Assembly: GCF_000499845.2 (NCBI RefSeq)
Contig: NC_023750.2
Location: 33,930,823 to 33,994,822, forward strand
Length of the DNA: 64,000 nt
DNA from: Phaseolus vulgaris
Taxonomy: Eukaryota > Streptophyta > Magnoliopsida > Fabales > Fabaceae
Reading direction: 5' to 3'
The notes beneath the pieces are model-generated. The model saw only the letters and a list, made by a program, of their open reading frames with translations, searched no databases and had not been told where the DNA came from. How positions within the stretch are numbered: position 1 is the first letter of the stretch; the number at the start of each line of letters is the position of its first letter. Shown here in pieces: positions 1-12,144 of this stretch. Both the position numbers and the translations under genes were made by a program.

Positions 1-138
1 AAAGAGATTAATGTTGTAAGAGTGAATACCAATATTGATGGTAATAGATTTGTTCACGCCACAACCACTACTGCAATCACTGCTTGCATTGGGACATTTG
101 GATTATGTTTAATATTAGAATATACTTATAGAAAAATA
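1..138. other. Left flank of the CACTA insertion, no gene recognised
   Basis: An open stretch covers 22-204 on the plus strand, but it runs across the CACTA terminus at 139 and its product resembles nothing I know. I see no splice sites or domain motifs. Bases 136-138 (ATA) are the left TSD of the element that follows. After removing the nest, this flank joins the AT-rich DNA at 28077. Confidence 0.4.
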
Positions 139-254
139 CACTACAATAGAAAAATTCATTTGAGCTGCCAACAAAATACGAGGACGCTAAAAAGAAGTCA
201 CTAGCAAGGGTGAAGTCTACTCAAGTTGGACACAAAAATAAATGTTAAATATTG

Positions 255-535
255 TGTTCACAATGAAGACCTTATAACTCACACTAAAAATTATTCAAAA
301 AATAATAAGTTAGCGTTAGAATGAGAACACAAAGTATATGCAATGAAAAAAATTAAGTGACAAAATAATATTGAGTCTAGAATGAGGACACAAAATAGAT
401 GTGTAAGTTAAAAGTTATTAAAATAATAATAAGTTAGCGTCTAGAATGAGGACACAAAGTAGATGCAATAAAAAAATAAGTTGCAAAATGATACTGCGTC
501 GAAAATGAGGACACAAATTGAATGCAAGTTAATAT
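255..535. repeat. Degenerate ~60-bp subterminal tandem repeat of the CACTA element
   Basis: A block with the core AGAATGAGGACACAAA recurs with ATGAG cores at 321, 382, 446 and 505, and a weaker copy near 263. The spacing is 58-64 bp. The complementary motif (TTTGTGTCGCTC, then TCTAGCATC) sits near the right terminus at 28028-28055, so this is an inverted subterminal repeat set. In CACTA elements such repeats are usually transposase-binding sites. Confidence 0.6.
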
Positions 536-756
536 TTTATTACATTTATGTAGGTGTAGGCGACACTAATATTTGTTTCCCAAGTAGTGTTCCCATTGAC
601 GACAATTTACTCACATCTGCTTTCACACGTAGTGTCCCCAACGACGACGCTAAGTTTAATTATCGTTGGAGATTCTAGATCAACTAGAAATTAGGAGATT
701 TCATAGTATATAAGTAGGTGCAAACCCCACCTTATAAGTTGGTTTTATGAGGTTGA

Positions 757-1075
757 TGTTGGGAAAAACGGGTAATTTTCCCACTAAAACAGAACCCTAA
801 CAGAGCTACCCGACAAATAATATTGAATAAACAGAGCGAAATAATAAAAGAGATAAAAAGGAAAAAACACACCAGAAAATTGTTAACGGAGTTCGACCAA
901 TTTAGCCTAATCTCCGAGCACAACTGCAACAACTCACTTTTATTATTATGGGAGAAGATATTACAAATTGGGATATATAACAGTGAAGGAGGAGAGTTTA
1001 ATTTATAACCCTCAAACCTCCTTCCCAAACAATGAACCCACCGATGTGGGACTTGGGATTAAGCCAAAATCAACA
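757..1075 (-). repeat. 3' LTR of copia A
   Basis: Direct repeat of 27312-27630, 319 bp in both copies, with about 7 substitutions (for example G/A near 763 and T/C near 779). On the minus strand it begins TGTTGATTTT and ends CCCAACA. The adjoining minus-strand purine run AGCCAAGGTGGAGATT is the polypurine tract. Confidence 0.93.
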
Positions 1076-1182
1076 AATCTCCACCTTGGCTTAATTTCAA
1101 GTCCCACCTAAAACAAATCTTCTCAAAACATAACAAAAACAAACTTTGCAATGCTTCAAATTTGCGCCTCCGGACGCCAACT

Positions 1183-3310
1183 TCAAATGTGCAACATATT
1201 AACCAAGTCTAAACAGTGTTCAAACTTGGTCCTTGTAACCACCTTGGTGAGCATATCTGCAGGATTCTCCGTAGTGTGAATCTTCTGGAGAATAATCTCC
1301 TCTTCTTCGAGAATCTCACGCACAAAGTGATAACGAACATCAATGTGCTTCGTCCGTGCATGAAAGACTTGATTCTTTGCTAAATGAATAGCACTCTGAC
1401 TGTCAGAATATAACTCAAGTTGTTTCTGACCAACTCCCAAGTCTTTAAGCAACCCATGAAGCCAAATTGCTTCCTTCACAGCCTCTGTAATCGCCATATA
1501 CTCTGCCTCTGTCGTAGACAAAGTCACCGTAGACTGCAAGGTAGACTTCCAACTAACTGACACTTTTACTAAAGTGAACAAATAGCCAGTTGTAGACCGT
1601 CGCTTATCCAAATCACCTGCATAATCAGAATCACAATATCCAACTATGCATTGACCAAGTGATTCATCTTGCTCAAATGTCAATCCCAACATCTAAAGTA
1701 TTTTGGAGGTACCGTAGAATCCATCTCATAGCTTGCCAATGTCCCTTGCCCGAATCATGCATGTACCTGCTAACAACACTCACAACCTGTGAAATATCTG
1801 GTCTTGTACACACCATTGCATACATCAAGCTTCCAACTACATTTGGATATGGGACTTTCTTCATATATTCTCGTTCTTCATCAATCGTCGGAGATAAACG
1901 GCTACTCAATTTCAAATGAGGAGCAAGTGGGGTACTTACAGGTTTTATATCTTCGTGTATACCAAAACGTTGTAATACCTTCTGCAAATACTGCTTCTGT
2001 GACAACCAAAGTTTTCCCCTCTCTCTGTCCCTGCTTATCTCCATGCCGAGAATCTTCTTGGCTTCTCCCTAATCCTTCATCTCAAACTCTTTACTCAACT
2101 GAGCCTTTAACCTGCCAATCTCAACTTGGCTCTTTGCTGCAATCAGCATATCATCAACATATAAGAGTAAGTAAATGTAGGAACCATCTTCAAGTTTGCG
2201 CAAATACACACAGTGATCATATTTGCTTCTCTTGTACTTCTGATCCTTCATGAACTTATCAAATCGTTTGTACCACTGTCTCGGAGATAGTTTCAGTTTG
2301 TACAACGATTTGCTAAGTTTACAAACCCAATCTTCTTTACCATCAACCTTGTATCCTTCTGGTTGAGTCATATAGATTTCCTCCTTCAAATCACCGTGTA
2401 GGAATGCGGTCTTTACATCAATTTGAGCAAGCTCCAAATTCAACTGTGCTACCAAGGCCAACAAAATTCGAATGGAGGAATGTTTAACAACTGGAGAAAA
2501 TACCTCATTATAATCAATTCCCTCCCTCTGATCAAAGCCTTTAGCAACCAACCTTGCATTGTAGCGAACATCTTCTTCATTAGGAAATCCTTCTTTCTTT
2601 ACAAATACCCATTTGCACCCAATTGCCTTCTTACCTTTTGGTAATTGTTCCAGCTTCCACGTCTTGTTTCTTCTTCAAAGACTGCATCTCCTCTTCCATC
2701 GCACCTGCCCAATTACCACTCTCTGAACTCAGAATGGCTTATGGGTAAGTGGATGGAATGTCATCAACAATTGGAAGTGCATAGGCAACAATATCCATGA
2801 AACGAGCAGGCTTCTGAATATCTCGTCTCTGTCTTCTAACTGCAATTGGCGCTGATTGCTGTTGAGATTCTTGGGTAGGAACCTCTTCCTCATCTGACTC
2901 TTCTTCTGCCATAGGAGAGTCACTTGTGGTATTTCGTATTGGGATCACCACTGTCGGCTCAAACTCCACCTGCTTCCGGGCACACTCCACCTGTTGTGGA
3001 GTACTATCAACTCCTTCTGGATTTACCTTCTTTAACATGGAAGATTCATCAAAGGTAACATTCTTGCTGATAATCGTCTTCTTTGCCTCTAGACACCACA
3101 AACGGTATCCCTTCACTCCAGGACTAAAGCCCATGAAAAAAAAACCTTCTTTGCCCGTGGATCCAACTTTGATTCAATCACATGATAATATGAAATAGAA
3201 CAAAAAACATGCAAAGAATCATAATCAGTTGCAGGTTTTCCAGACCATACCTCTAACGGGGTTTTGCCATCTATAGCAGATGATGGCAAACGATTGACGA
3301 GATGTTGAGC
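1183..3310 (-). pseudogene. Copia A pol, 3' half: integrase C-terminus, reverse transcriptase, RNase H
   Basis: Minus-strand pieces give the integrase C-terminal region and linker (2739-3310), RT (1673 to about 2700) and RNase H (1183-1692). RT shows the ARLVAKGF box, DVKTAFLHG and the catalytic YVDD motif at about 2150-2162. RNase H shows [17 protein letters not shown] and the tail motif [12 protein letters not shown] with NPADMLTK. The frame is interrupted by a stop near 2069 (RT/connection), a shift near 1680 between RT and RNase H, and breaks in the 2551-2740 and 3134-3310 stretches. It is the downstream continuation of 25333-27235, which was separated by the copia B insertion. The enzyme would copy element RNA into cDNA in virus-like particles; this copy is dead. 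Confidence 0.88.
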
Positions 3311-3314
3311 GTAT

Positions 3315-4917
3315 TGTTGGGTTTAATAGTGTCAAAGTTCAAGAAGGGGAGTGAATTGACCTTTTAAAAGTTTCTCGTAGAATCAGTATTTATCTCAGTA
3401 TACAGAAAATAAATCGATTTATTTGAAAATGAACAGATTTATTTTGGCACTGTTAATGTTTAAAAACATTTATATCAGCCAAGTTAATTTCAAAATTATG
3501 TAGATTAATTTGCAAGTCACACACACCCTGATATTAGAAAGAGAACCAGTGAGTCACAAAACAACAACCTTCAATTTTAAGTAAGTGATTAAGGTTCAAT
3601 TGATAGCTTAACAATTAATTGAGTAACCTATCACAATCAATCTGTTCCAGTGGCTTTTAACAGATTATATATGTTCTTTTCAGAAGCAAACAGTTTTTCC
3701 AGAAATTAAGAACAGTATGAAACAAGCCTAGAAAGAACTTATTTATTTTTAATTGAGCAGATTTATTTCTTGACAGTTTAACAGATATGCAGTAATTCAA
3801 GTGCAGAGATTAAGGGAGAATGAACACAAGGCAATTATACTGGTTCACTCCAATGAGCTACATCCAGTCTTCACTTAATCCAAGGTGAAATTCACTAAAT
3901 CACAATTCGAACAAACACAGACACCACTGTTCTTGAACCCTACAAGAACTTTAGTACACTTGCTGAAAAACTCTATTTCAACACACACACTCTTCAAGAA
4001 ACCCTATCAAGAAGAGTTTACAACCACACTTTTACAGAAAATGAAATGTGAAACGAATACACCTGATAGAGGATGCAAAAATCTTCCTTAAACCAGTAGA
4101 ACAGATCGCTTGAACAGTAGCAGCACCTCTCACCAAGCTTTGGAACCAAACAAGAACAAACACACTTTTGATTTTCGAAATCTTTCAAGAACAAATTCTA
4201 ATTCTTTGTAAATCCTTAATTCTCTGATGCAAAACTTGTTTTCTCAATTGTATGATCGATGTTTAAACTTAGAAACAAGTTTTTTTTTTATAGAAAACCA
4301 AATTATAACTGATTTTTAAAAAATAGTTAAAGCTGTTATAAAAAGAACAGATTGAAAATAAAATGAACAAATTTATTTTCAAAAGCAGTTAGAGAATCTG
4401 TTATCTGAAGAAGACTTAGTCAACCATTCTGGTGCATGGACAAAACGAAACCGTTTAAGATAGACATGACACCAGAGTCAAAAAGAATCTATTCATTTAC
4501 AGATGAACAAATTTATTTTTCAAAACGATAACAGAAAAAGCTTAACTATTAAAACACAGTCGTTTTGAAAGGTAGAAGACTTAGTCAAAATACGTGATGC
4601 ACAAAATCTAATTTTCACAAGACTTAGCCAAAGCATCAGTTTAAAAAAGAATCTGTTTATTTAGAAAAGAACAAATTTATTGTTATGCAGTAAATGTGTT
4701 TTTTGTAAAACATGTGAAAAACAGTTTGAGAAATTTTGTGCTTGTTCTTATCATATGGCAAGGGGTTAGGAGGTGAGTTACTTAGCAAAATGCCTACTCT
4801 TAAACAACCACTAAACACTACCTAAGACATTCTTAAAGCAAAAAGAAATATACATGAATTGTACATAAATGTATTCATCAAACACATGTCTGGGAGGGGC
4901 AACAACCATCTTCAACA
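3315..4917 (-). repeat. 3' LTR of copia B (1603 bp)
   Basis: Collinear with 23750-25332 along its whole length. On the minus strand it begins TGTTGAAGATGG and ends CCCAACA. It has many substitutions and small indels against the 5' LTR and is rich in the repeated word AACAGATTTATTTT. The open stretch at 3885-4091 lies inside the LTR and I do not regard it as a gene. Confidence 0.93.
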
Positions 4918-5257
4918 ATCTCCCCCTGTTTGATGGAGAAAAATCCCCATAACTCTGTTGCTTTAAGAACCTGTTCTGCACCAAATACTAAACCAGAAAG
5001 TTGAAACATTGCATAACATGTGAATCAGTTTTAAGGTGCAGAATGTGACTTCCTGTTTCAGCTAGCTTCACCTAGCATGGTGAGCTATTTTTCTCCCCCT
5101 TTGGATTCATCAAACAACATTTAAGCATAGGGAAAGATAAAATAGAAACATAACCATAACAGTCCCAAAAACAAAGACAAATTGTTCAACAGTACATAAT
5201 TGAAAACTGATAAAAGAAAGCACGGAAAACAAGATACTTCTAATCCTTGTAGTATAG
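4918..5257 (-). other. Copia B polypurine tract and 3' untranslated spacer
   Basis: Directly next to the 3' LTR the minus strand has CAGGGGGAGAT (4918-4928), the plus-strand priming site for reverse transcription. The rest up to the end of the env-position frame at 5258 shows no conserved domain. A small minus-strand open stretch at 5110-5328 partly overlaps the env-position frame in another phase and is not supported. Confidence 0.7.
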
Positions 5258-6535
5258 CTATGCAAGCTGCACCTGAACTCCTTCAATTTGATCATCAAGG
5301 TGCTGAAACCTTGCTTGAGTGGTCTCAAAATATGCCCTCCGTTCTGCAGTCATGACATCAAGGCGATACAGAACTTGCCTTTCAAACATGGATAATGGTT
5401 CACCTCGGTATTATGGAGTTTGATAGGCAACAATGACATTTTGATAAGTTGCAGCAACTTCTTCATGCACTGATTGGGGAGTAGGTGAGTCTCCTCTGAC
5501 TTCTACAGATGGAGAGCTTGTCCTATGACTTCCAACATGACCAACAGATGCCTTTTGCCCGTAGGAGTGATGGATAACATAGCATGAGTGTTCTGCAGCT
5601 TGAACCGTGTCATCTTCCATGGGAACAACTTCATCTCCATCTTCATTATTGAGGTTTGAGGCTCCACGTTCTTCTTGAGAATCCTTGCCTTTAAGAATCA
5701 CCCAACTGTTCTCCACTTTGTGAAACCCCATTTTTGCGAGAGTTGAGTTGTCAATCTCACTCACAGCTTTGATGGGTTCATTTCGCTCATTTGAAGTGTT
5801 AATGCCAAAGTGGTCAATCAATTTTGAAACAAGTATAGCATAAGAAAAACGATAATCAGTTAACCTTTTGGATTTCAGCATGTGCTCATTGATGATGAAC
5901 ACCCAGTTGACCTTGATCAGGTTCATAATGCAGTATAGAAGGATTAAATCCTCTTCATGTAAAACAACATGATTTGTACCTCTTGGGATGAACTGCCATG
6001 CTATAACGTAGGCAACAAGACGTGGTGTAAGGTTCAAATGACCTGCATGGAATCTGCTTATGCTCTGGGTAGGAGTCCTCATACAGCTCTTATAATATTG
6101 CAGTTTATAGAATTCTTAAATTCCACTGGTGTTTCCTTTTCCCACTTTCAGTCCAGCATACTTGATTCCAACCACAGAATTCCAAACATCACTTGTGACC
6201 TTCATTTTGATCCCTTTCACATAGGAGACAATGTTCTTTCCATCCAAGGTTAGATTAGTGTAAAACACCTTAACTAAATCAGGATATACATTACCCGTTA
6301 ATTTCAGCAGCTTTTTCAGTTTCTGGTGCTTCAATGCAGCTTTTGTTTCTGGCAATTTTTCTGATTTCAGCCAGTTGAAATCCAACACCTTGGGTATATT
6401 AATTTGCTTTCTGCTCATCTCGTGGATGTAGGCATTGATACCTTCTTCATCTCCAGCGAACCAACCTTCTAGCACACCTTGAAGGGTGCTTTACTTGCCC
6501 TTATTTTTCTATTTCTGTCTGGAAGAAGAAGCCAT
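5258..6535 (-). pseudogene. Env-position ORF of copia B (plant transposon-associated protein)
   Basis: One minus-strand frame runs from an ATG at 6535 (starting MASSSRQK) to a stop at 5258-5260, about 425 codons. It is broken by in-frame stops near the start (two, around 6490-6510), at 6116-6118 and at 5411-5413. Visible blocks include GWFAGDEEGINAY, YANL-type and YVKG motifs, RFHAGHLNLTPRLVAYVIAW, then an acidic and Ser-rich tail and a short amphipathic C-terminus. It resembles the putative plant transposon protein family found between pol and the 3' LTR in SIRE-type elements and often called envelope-like. I see no signal peptide and no clear transmembrane anchor, so an envelope role is not supported here. 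Function unknown; element-encoded by position. Confidence 0.65.
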
Positions 6536-6936
6536 GGTTGAACCAGAATTTTCTCTTTGTTTCAAATGGTGAGAACCGAAAATGGATAGCCAATGTGGGT
6601 AGCAGATTTTCACACAGATTTATATTGTAGAATGAGATGATGAAGCAGTTATGAATGGATATGCATGAAGATTTTATGCTCTGAATTTGTGCAGAGAATT
6701 TTTGAAAAATGCAGCAAAATATTTGGGGACACGATGCACACTTATCACACCTTAATTGAGCACCCAAACCATCAAATCGGTTACATAACCATGACCAAAA
6801 CCGTCAAAGGTACAGAGGTTAATGCCCACTAAGTCAGTCAATCAGTCAAAGATAAGAATTTCTCTTTCCTAGTCATTAATGCATATCAGTACAAAAAATA
6901 AACACATTTAATTGCGAATAAACAAATTTGATTTTT
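6536..6936 (-). other. Spacer between RNase H and env-position ORF of copia B
   Basis: About 400 bp with no conserved coding signal. An open stretch at 6501-6767 on the minus strand overlaps the start of the env-position frame in another phase. In SIRE elements this interval usually holds a splice acceptor or leader for the downstream frame, but I cannot point to a specific site. Confidence 0.45.
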
Positions 6937-7550
6937 CTACTGCGAGGTACAATTAACATTTATAATTCCCAATTCATTGAGCAGAAAATTAAACCTATCT
7001 TTAGCCAAAGGTTTTGTGAACAAATCAACAAGCTGTAAATCTGTACCAATGAACTTAATCTCACATGTTCCATTAGATATGTGTTCCCTTAGAAAGTGAT
7101 GCCTAATTTCAATGTGTTTGGTTCTTGAATGCATGCCAGGATTTTTGGTTAAGTTGATTGCACTTATGTTATCACACAGCAGAGGTATATGGTTAAGTAA
7201 GATACCAAAATCATTTAACTACTGTCTTAGCCATATAGTTTGAGCATAGAAACTCCCTGCTGCAATGTACTCTGCTTCAGCCGTGGAGAGAGCTACACAA
7301 GCCTGCTTTTTGCATTGCCATGAGATCAAGCTTGATCCAAGCAAGTGACAGGTTCCACTTGTGCTCTTCCTATCAATTTTGCATCCTACAAAATCTGAAT
7401 CAGAATATCCAGTTAAACTTAATGAGATGTTACCTGGATACCACAAGCCAACTTCTTTAGTTCCTTGCAAATACTTCAAAATCCTTTTGGCAGCATTGTA
7501 GTGTGATTCTTTAGGAGCGATTGAAACCGAGCACACATGCACACTGCAAA
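6937..7550 (-). pseudogene. Copia B RNase H and C-terminus of pol
   Basis: The minus-strand frame shows GYSDSDFVGCK, STAEAEYIAA and SRTKHIEIRHHFLREH with DLFTKPL, the standard copia RNase H signature. It ends at 6937. There is an in-frame stop at 7219-7221. A one-base shift just left of the Tat junction (about 7515-7530) breaks the ARFQ..APKESH segment. The upstream part of the same domain continues on the far side of Tat element 1 at 19505, where the minus strand encodes LTASRPDIMF. The two halves join across the duplicated bases. Confidence 0.88.
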
Positions 7551-8305
7551 TGATCCTGCCTGTTGACCGGAACGCTGGAAACTGCCTCGTCAAAGGATCG
7601 ACGTGCGCACCGCTTCGAACCTCCGTCCTTCCTCAAGATCTATCTCAAGAACCTGCAAAAGAACAGAGCGGCGCCGCTGCGGCCGATCGCACTCCAACGC
7701 CCAAGTCAGTGACCGAATCACCAAATACTAAGAGAACAAGAACCGTGCAATATCTCTCTCACAGTGTGCTCTCGAAACTCGCAAGAGTAAAGAGTATATC
7801 TGAACGTGCGTACCTCAGAAAGTTTGTTAAGAACTCTTATATACCTGGTGGCTTTCTCTCTCCTGGCAGTTACAGACTTGGACACGTGGCTCGCATCCAA
7901 CTGTACATGTGCCATCATCTGGAGGCTCCTTGACTTGGGCGCTGCTTCTACTCTCATTTGGCTAAGTTACTTATGCATGGTACTGTCCAGTGCATAGCTA
8001 ACTTGGGAGTGCGATCTTCTACTGGAATTGGCGAGTTAGGGCGCTCTCGTACACCTTCCCTGTGGTCTCGCCGGCCGCCTTCATAATCTGCATCACCTTC
8101 ATCTTCGGCGATGTGCTTGTTCTGGCGATCGCCAATCATGTGGTCGCCTATTCTGGTATGCTGGAGGTCGGAGCACGCCAACTTATCAACTGGCGACTAC
8201 ACGAGCCCCCCGACTTCCTTCCCTTCTGCGGATCTGGCGCCTTGTCAACATACCTACACTGTAGCTTGGTGCCACGTCATCACTTCCGACTTCCAGGACG
8301 GTACA
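7551..8305 (-). repeat. 3' LTR of Tat element 1 (755 bp)
   Basis: Matches 18771-19504 except for C/T near 7713, T/C near 7908 and a 21-bp extra segment at about 7633-7653 containing two TCAAGA words, possibly a local duplication. On the minus strand it begins TGTACCGTCC and ends GCAGGATCA. The open stretches inside are identical in both LTRs and are not genes. Confidence 0.95.
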
Positions 8306-8902
8306 CAAGCCCCCCAGTCTTAAGCGAAGACTTGTCCAGCGAAAAGACTGAAAGAGTCATGTCCACACCGGTCTACGTGGCACTGTCGCAGAATTCCAAG
8401 CGGTTGTACCTTCTGCTTCTCTGACGCTCCACCAAACCCCTCAGCCATCGCTCGACACGTGGCCTCATCAACGACTCTCTTCAGTTGTCGTTTGCGCTTC
8501 CTAAACCCATTTCGAAAAAACTCTTAAACCCATTTTCACTCTACTGTTCCATCACTCTTCTTCGTATTCACAAACGCTCTAACTTCCTTCTGCAAAAACT
8601 CTCAGCGCTCTTCAACATCCTGAACCATCATCGTCCTTCATCGTCTCCCTGATCATCAAAAGGTACCTACTTTCCTTCTTCTGCTGGGTTTTCTTGCATT
8701 TTGATCGATTCGCATCATCCTGTAACTGCCTGGTGCATACGCTGTGGGTTGTTTTTCCATTTCTCCTTTCTCGTTACTTAGGGTTTCGTCCATCGTTACA
8801 ACGAACCTTCGTTCGTTCGTTTTTCACCCTCCTCCTATGATCGAGTCAGCCTTTGCGAACCCTGATCATTTCTCCTTTTCTTCTTCCCTTGCAGCTTCGA
8901 GA
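8306..8902 (+). other. Polypurine tract and 5' leader with predicted intron of the Tat 1 antisense gene
   Basis: The minus-strand polypurine tract CTGGGGGGCTTG abuts the 3' LTR. Further right, the plus strand looks like the leader of the antisense gene. A donor AAAAG/GTACCTAC at 8662/8663 and a pyrimidine-rich acceptor CTTCCCTTGCAG ending at 8894 outline a 232-bp leader intron. The ATG at 8903 follows directly. The in-frame ATG at 8744 lies inside this predicted intron, so I prefer 8903. The promoter would have to lie within or beside the 3' LTR, read on the opposite strand. Confidence 0.5.
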
Positions 8903-11530
8903 ATGACTCGCCAAAAGATCACCCCGAATCCTCCTCCTTCATCGCGAAACCCTTCTTCTCAAGCACTCAACCCGCAACCGCGAGCGCGTGGTGCTTCATC
9001 TTCCCAGGCTGAGAGGCCTGCACTCTCTCGCCCGAACTTGGCCCAGGCGACTCCACCTACCACCGGAGGAGCCCCCGTTCCCCCACCAGACTTCAAAACC
9101 CTGTATCCCTGGGCCAACTCGACCCTCTTGAGGGAGACATCTTCTGTTAATACTGCTGGAGCAGTTTTGCGGCTAACAAAGGGGGATGAGCCCAACCAGA
9201 CGTTTCATAAGGAGCACGATGAGAAAATGATAGTGCTACCTTGCCCCCCCGATCTGCCCGTTTGCGCTGATGATAAGGCGAGTGCTGACGGGCCCTTCTG
9301 CTTCGTTTACACAACCCTATTCAAGAAGGTGAAGCTCAAGTTCCCTTTCACTCGTTTCGAAAGGGAGCTCCTCACCGAGCTCAACGTCGTCGCCGCCCAG
9401 CTCCATCCCAACAGCTGGGCGTTTATCCGAGCGTTTCAAGTGATGTGCGACCATCTGGGGTTGCCCGCATCGGTGGACGTGTTCCTGTTCCTCTTCGAAG
9501 CCAAGCACCCAGGAGACCGCCTGTGGATCAGCTTGAATGGGATTGCTGGGAGGTCGATCTTCTCCATCTTCCAGCAATCCTATAAGGACTGGAAAGGGAA
9601 GTTCGTCCAAGTGCGCCCTAACGATAAGGACGCCTCCTTACTCGACGGCTTCCCCTTGTACTGGGTGGACAAGGGGAAAAAAGAGTCCAAGAGCTGCTTC
9701 AGGAGACCCAGGAGTCCTGACAGCATGGGAGCACTAGACAGAGACCTCTGTCTCTTCTGGAAGAGGGTGGCGGATGCCAACATAACTTTCCTCACCACCA
9801 CCCTGATACTCTTCGAATTCTACGAGGACCAACTAGAAATTCGAATAGGTTAGGATACTTGAACTTTGTTTTGATACTGCTTTTGTTTAGCTGTTTCTGG
9901 GCGTCTTGTGCGTTATGCACAAGACTTTGGTTTTATCTTTCTGCATCACTCATCTGCTTTGCATACTGCCTTATGCACTCATTGTCTCCTTGAGTTAACC
10001 CATGCATTTTCGTTCTATGCAGATAACATGTTGGGCAAAGGCATGCTCGTCGAATTGAAGGCGCTCGCCCGAAACCACGGGTTGGCGATGGGCTCTCAAA
10101 CAGTGCCCAACTCGGTGGTGGAGAAAGCCATCGTCCACAGACGATCGCCACCTAAGGAACCCGCCGCCCAACGCAAGAAACTGGTTCTAAAAAGGCCTAA
10201 GAGGAAAGCTCCTCAGGTCATCCACGAGGAGGAAGAAGAGGACGACGAGGCCACTGAAGATGGTCTTGTCACGAAGAGGAAGAGGGTGGCACCTTCTTCA
10301 CCACCTGCACCACCCCCTCTTCCCACATCAACGCCACCATCTACACCTGCTCCTCCTCCATCATCGCCACCTACACAAGCTCCCGCTTCCCCTGTCCAAG
10401 CAATCCCACTGGCCACTGCGCCACCTGCAGTGGAGGCCCAAGAGCCAAACTTCATGGAGGACCCCCCGAGTGCCTCCACACCATATGTATCAGCTGGACG
10501 GGGTCCCCCTTCAAACGCCTCAGCTGCAGAGGTTGAACCAATCGGGGATGAGGTTGCTCATACCTCTCCGATTCTGATCACCGAATCCCCGATTCCGTCG
10601 CCACGCCAATAAGCGCCTACTGAAGAACCTGCTAAGGAAGGTGGCGACGAGAACCAACAACAGGCTCCCACAACGCCTTTAGTGCCTCTACAAGCAGCAA
10701 ACCTCCCCCTTGAGGTCACGAGGATGTGGGAGCCGCTATCTGCTAAGCTAAAAACGATAGCAGAAGACATCCCTGCCATCATCGCCAGAGCTGTGGAGAG
10801 CTCAACCAGGAGGCTTCAAGACGACCTCTTCAACCTCAAAACCGAAAACAACACCATCAGAGTCGAGGTGGATAAGTTGTCCGCCAATCTGACACTCGCG
10901 GAGGTTGAACACTCCCGATTAGAAGACGCAATGAGCACCAAGCTCAGATTGGCGCGCAAGGAGGCCACTGATCTCCGCCATAGGGTGCATCAACTTGCTC
11001 AAGAAAAGGTCGAACTGGAGAGCAAGATTGTGCCTTATCGCGTTAAGGTGGCTGACCTGGAAGCTCTTACAAAAGCTGACGCCGCTAAGGTGCAGAAATT
11101 GGAGCAAAGGTCAGTCGACCGAGAGAAACTCCTTGGGCAAGTGGAAAAGGCAAGGGACGACGCCATAGCTGATCTTGCTGAGGCCAACAAAGAGAAAGGA
11201 AAGGCAGTTACTGAATTGGCCCAAGCACAAGCGGAATCCAAGAATGTTGCTGAAGACCTTCTCCAGGCTCAAGAGACTAATGAACAACTCAAGAAGCAAA
11301 TTGAACAGCTGGAGCAGCAGAACAAGGGGCTGAAAGAACAAACCGAGAAACAGATTGAGGAACTTCAGAAGCAAATTGGAGACCTCAAACTGAATTCTGC
11401 CCAAATTCTGGCCGCCGTATTCGAAGCTGCGCGGGAACAATTTGCTTGCCTGTTCCCCGACCTGGATCTCAGCATGGTGTCGCTGAACAATGAAGTGGTG
11501 GATGGAAAAATGGTGCCCGCCGAAGACTAA
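8903..11530 (+). CDS. Tat 1 antisense gene (spliced; putative gypsy-type transposon protein with coiled coil)
   Basis: Exon 1 is 8903-9848 (from MTRQKITPNPPP). The frame would stop at 9851 unless a GT donor at 9849 is used. The acceptor TTCTATGCAG ends at 10022 and exon 2 continues in phase 1 to DNMLGKGMLVELKALARN. Exon 2 runs to 11530, with one in-frame TAA at 10610-10612. Exon 1 encodes a domain with FPFTRFERELL and WAFIRAFQVMCDHLG, resembling the Pfam 'putative gypsy type transposon' family. Then come a basic KRPKRK stretch, an acidic run, a Pro-rich linker (about 10290-10480) and a long coiled coil (about 10780-11400). This domain order recurs in the second Tat element. Antisense genes of this kind are known from Tat elements; their function is unknown. 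The TAA would remove the coiled coil. Confidence 0.72.
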
Positions 11531-12144
11531 TCAATTCAATCCATCCATCGCCCTTTATACTTTCCTTTGTAAATAACTTGTAATAGACTTTATGTCCCTT
11601 TGTATATATGTTCTGAACTGTTATTCACCGTTAACTGTTAATGACAAAGGTCTACGTTTTTCCTCTTATGACTTCTTCACTCGCTTCAACTTTCCTTGCT
11701 TGTTTAATTCCAAAGAAAAGACTTAGGAAAACTGTAGGCACGACCTTTGACCTAACTGCTTCGAATCACTTCAGCCCTAAGCAACAAACACTCAACAATT
11801 CGTAATCTTAAGGCAATTAACTTTATCGTAAAAACAGTCTTCAAGCAACAGACTTTAAATCAGATATTGGCTTAAACACTGCTTCACCCGATCTGCTCCA
11901 TCAAAACGGGTCCTTTAACTTTCTCGCCGCTGTTTGAACTTCTCCTGGTCGCCAGAGACTCTTGGCGATATCAGCGTCTTTCTGGCTTCATGCCTTGGCC
12001 ATTGTTCCTTCATCTGCGGGTAGAGGCGCCTTTCGGATCCTTCTCTACCTTCCTCACCTTCAGAACAAAGACCGGGTGGATAGGCGTTCTCTTCGAACCT
12101 ACCTTAGCCACCCTCCAAACTTCTTCCACCCTCTGCACCATACC
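11531..12144. other. Tat 1 spacer downstream of the antisense gene
   Basis: About 600 bp with no reading frame I would support. It begins with a probable 3' untranslated region of the antisense gene (AT-rich, TTGTAAATAACTTGTAATAG near 11566) and passes into the minisatellite block. Confidence 0.5.

Noticed and set aside
7551..8305. Several open frames in the Tat 1 LTRs (both strands) as genes
   Set aside because: Identical frames occur in both LTRs, with no domain signature. They are long because the LTR is GC-rich.
8744..8902. Upstream ATG at 8744 as start of the antisense gene
   Set aside because: It lies inside a predicted leader intron with good donor and acceptor, and the residues before 8903 are T-rich translation without domain character.
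10682..11530. Coiled-coil frame as a separate gene
   Set aside because: It is in the same phase as the preceding exon and separated by a single TAA at 10610-10612, so it is better read as the C-terminal part of the Tat 1 antisense gene.
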